Shown here one piece after another: positions 62,524 through 64,000 of a stretch of 64,000 nt of DNA. The notes under the pieces were generated by a model that made no database searches, had not been told where the DNA came from, and was given only the letters and a program-made list of their open reading frames with translations. Source of the stretch: Mesorhizobium liriopis (GTDB lineage: Bacteria > Pseudomonadota > Alphaproteobacteria > Rhizobiales > Rhizobiaceae); assembly GCF_024053505.1 (NCBI RefSeq), contig NZ_JAMXQS010000001.1, positions 124,001 to 188,000 on the forward strand, in the 5' to 3' direction. How positions within the stretch are numbered: the stretch's first letter is position 1; each line of letters begins with the position of its first letter. The position numbers and the translations under genes were made by a program.

Positions 62524-64000
62524 ATGCGCCTTCTTCTCGCACTCTTCGTGTTCCTCAACCTCGCCGGCTTCGCCGCCGCGCAGGAAACCGAGGCCGAAGA
62601 CCGCTCCTATTTCGTCGGCCTGCTCGAGAACCAGCTGTCCACGCCCGATCGCCAGATCCGCATTTCCGGCATCCAGGGCGCGCTCTCGTCCAATGCCACC
62701 ATTGGTTCGATCACGGTGGCCGACCGCGAGGGCATCTGGCTGCGCATCACCAATGCACGCATCGTCTGGACGCGTTCGGCGCTTCTGCTCGGACGCCTGT
62801 CCATCGACACGCTCGCCGCCGACTCCATCGAAGTGACCCGCAGGCCGGTGCCCGCCGAAGGCCTGCCGCCGCCCGAATCCAGCGGCTTCGCGCTGCCCGA
62901 ACTGCCCGTCTCGATCACGCTCGGCCAGCTCCAGGTTCCGCGCGTGGCCTTCGGGCCCACCGTGTTCGGCCTCGAATCCGTGCTCAGCATCAATGGCCGT
63001 TTGAGCCTCGCCGATGGCGCGCTCGACACCGCGCTCGACATCACCCGCACCGATGGCCCCGGCGGCCAGCTGCGTCTCGTCGCGACCTATGCCAATGCCA
63101 ACCAGCAGCTGGGTCTCGACCTCACCGTCAACGAGCCCGCCAACGGCGTGATCGCCACCGCGCTCAACCTCGAAAACCGCCCGCCCGTCGCGCTCGCTCT
63201 TAAAGGCGCTGGCCCGCTTTCCGCACTCGACCTGAACCTGACGCTCGACACGAACAACAGCCGCGCCATCGCCGGCACCGCGCAGATCCGCGGCGTGGCG
63301 GAAGGCTACGGCTTCAACGTCACGGTGGATGGCGATGTCGCCCGCTTGGTGCCCCCCGTTTATCGCGAGTTCTTCGGCACCGAAACCAAGCTGACCGCCC
63401 AGGGCGTCAAGCGCAATGATGGGGGCTTCGAGCTGCAAAGCCTGGCGCTCGACGGCGAGGCGCTCGACGTCAACGCGCGCGTAGTCACCGCACCCGACGG
63501 CTTCGTGCGCTCGCTCGGGCTTTTCGCCCAGCTCGGCACGACCGACAACCGCCACGTCGTCCTCCCCGTGCCCGGCGGCCAGACCACGGTCGATCGCGCA
63601 ACGGTCAAGCTGTCCTTCGGCGAAACGGAGGCCAACAACTGGACGGGTTCGGTCGATATCTCGCAACTTGCCACCAGCACATTCTCGTCGGGCCGCACCC
63701 AGATCACGCTGGGCGGTCTCGCCGAAAACCTGAACGATCCCGCTGCCCGCCACGTGTCCTTCTCTGCCAAGGGTGCCGTGGCCGAGATCGAGGCCACCCG
63801 CGCCGATATCGCCAAAGCGCTGGGCAAAGAGCTCAATCTCGACATCGAGGGCGACTGGCGCGCGAACCAGCCCATCACCCTGTCGCGCGCGCTTTTGTCC
63901 GGCAACGGCCTGTCGCTGTCGCTCGCCGGTTCCATCGCCGAATTCATCTATAACGGCACGATCGCCATCGACGCCGCTTCGATCACGCCCTTCTCGGCCC
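62524..64000 (+). CDS. tamB: Translocation and assembly module TamB (3' partial)
   Basis: The first 492 codons of a large gene that runs off the window. ATG 62524 has GGGAGA upstream and lies 13 bases after the tamA stop. An N-terminal signal/anchor (MRLLLALFVFLNLAGFAAAQ) is followed by long repetitive beta-strand pieces such as ISGIQGALSSNATIGSITVADREGIWLRI and LGQLQVPRVAFGPTVFGL, the TamB-type beta-taco. The C-terminal DUF490 domain is outside the window. It works with TamA between inner and outer membrane. Confidence 0.92.
   Translation, partial: MRLLLALFVFLNLAGFAAAQETEAEDRSYFVGLLENQLSTPDRQIRISGIQGALSSNATIGSITVADREGIWLRITNARIVWTRSALLLGRLSIDTLAADSIEVTRRPVPAEGLPPPESSGFALPELPVSITLGQLQVPRVAFGPTVFGLESVLSINGRLSLADGALDTALDITRTDGPGGQLRLVATYANANQQLGLDLTVNEPANGVIATALNLENRPPVALALKGAGPLSALDLNLTLDTNNSRAIAGTAQIRGVAEGYGFNVTVDGDVARLVPPVYREFFGTETKLTAQGVKRNDGGFELQSLALDGEALDVNARVVTAPDGFVRSLGLFAQLGTTDNRHVVLPVPGGQTTVDRATVKLSFGETEANNWTGSVDISQLATSTFSSGRTQITLGGLAENLNDPAARHVSFSAKGAVAEIEATRADIAKALGKELNLDIEGDWRANQPITLSRALLSGNGLSLSLAGSIAEFIYNGTIAIDAASITPFSA

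Noticed and set aside
1-64000. CRISPR arrays, insertion sequences, prophage genes or rRNA
   Set aside because: I saw no regularly spaced direct repeats, transposase or integrase motifs, phage structural genes or rRNA sequence. The LexA-like S24 regulator alone is not evidence of a prophage.

Overview
The window looks like an ordinary chromosomal segment of a high-GC alphaproteobacterium of the Hyphomicrobiales (Rhizobiales), probably a Phyllobacteriaceae/Mesorhizobium-like lineage. This is inferred from marker content rather than from any search. The markers are a GcrA cell-cycle regulator, a PodJ-like polarity protein, 5-aminolevulinate synthase (HemA), class I lysyl-tRNA synthetase, a SAM-II riboswitch in front of metZ, the TIGR02186/TSUP gene pair, a DUF3618 envelope protein and the gcrA-argD-argF-hslO-apaG neighbourhood. 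I see no insertion sequence, prophage, plasmid function or CRISPR array.

Layout. 1-4.2 kb: a DUF3618 envelope protein with tandem 11-residue repeats, several small unknown genes, an SMP-30-type lactonase and tRNA-Thr(CGT). 4.4-7.2 kb: a ThuA/Gfo-Idh-MocA sugar-modification pair converging on a nitronate monooxygenase. 7.4-16 kb: a membrane-anchored unknown protein, then the four-gene ligase-associated DNA damage response cluster (ATP-dependent ligase, MBL exonuclease, Lhr-type helicase, PdeM phosphoesterase). A TPR-methyltransferase gene sits inside this cluster. 16-22 kb: TIGR02186 protein, TSUP exporter and a 1120-residue PodJ-like protein. 22-28.2 kb: a MerR regulator followed by a beta-oxidation operon (acyl-CoA dehydrogenase, thiolase, FadJ-like bifunctional enzyme). 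A perfect 20-bp palindrome in its promoter region is the likely operator. 28.3-35.3 kb: LexA-like S24 regulator, SNase-like secreted protein, LysK, an orphan solute-binding protein, a membrane glycosyltransferase and PPK2.

35.4-43.7 kb: phoR and phoU adjacent to each other, without the pst transporter genes or phoB that usually accompany them. Then come gcrA, argD-argF, hslO, a DUF4239 protein, apaG and a CDP-alcohol phosphatidyltransferase. 43.7-49.3 kb: VOC protein, metZ under a SAM-II riboswitch with a clear attenuator, divergent dCTP deaminase, and a polar amino acid (cystine-like) ABC importer. 49.3-55.7 kb: minCDE with a CtrA-like site upstream, tRNA-Gly(CCC), small DUF2934 and DUF6460 proteins, an HDAC-family hydrolase, pyrD and a DUF952 protein. 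55.7-64 kb: mscL, an aminotransferase, hemA with an FNR/FixK-like site, galE, and tamA-tamB (tamB runs off the end). Two related ~150-bp intergenic elements with inverted ends lie upstream of mscL and of tamA.

The region is very compact. Many operon partners overlap by 4 bases, and several convergent pairs overlap at their stop codons. I did not find a clearly new biological system. The most interesting leads are the methyltransferase embedded in the Lhr repair cluster, the stripped phoR-phoU locus, the hairpin leader of argD, the MerR operator, and the glycosyltransferase with a possible MshEN-like sensor domain.
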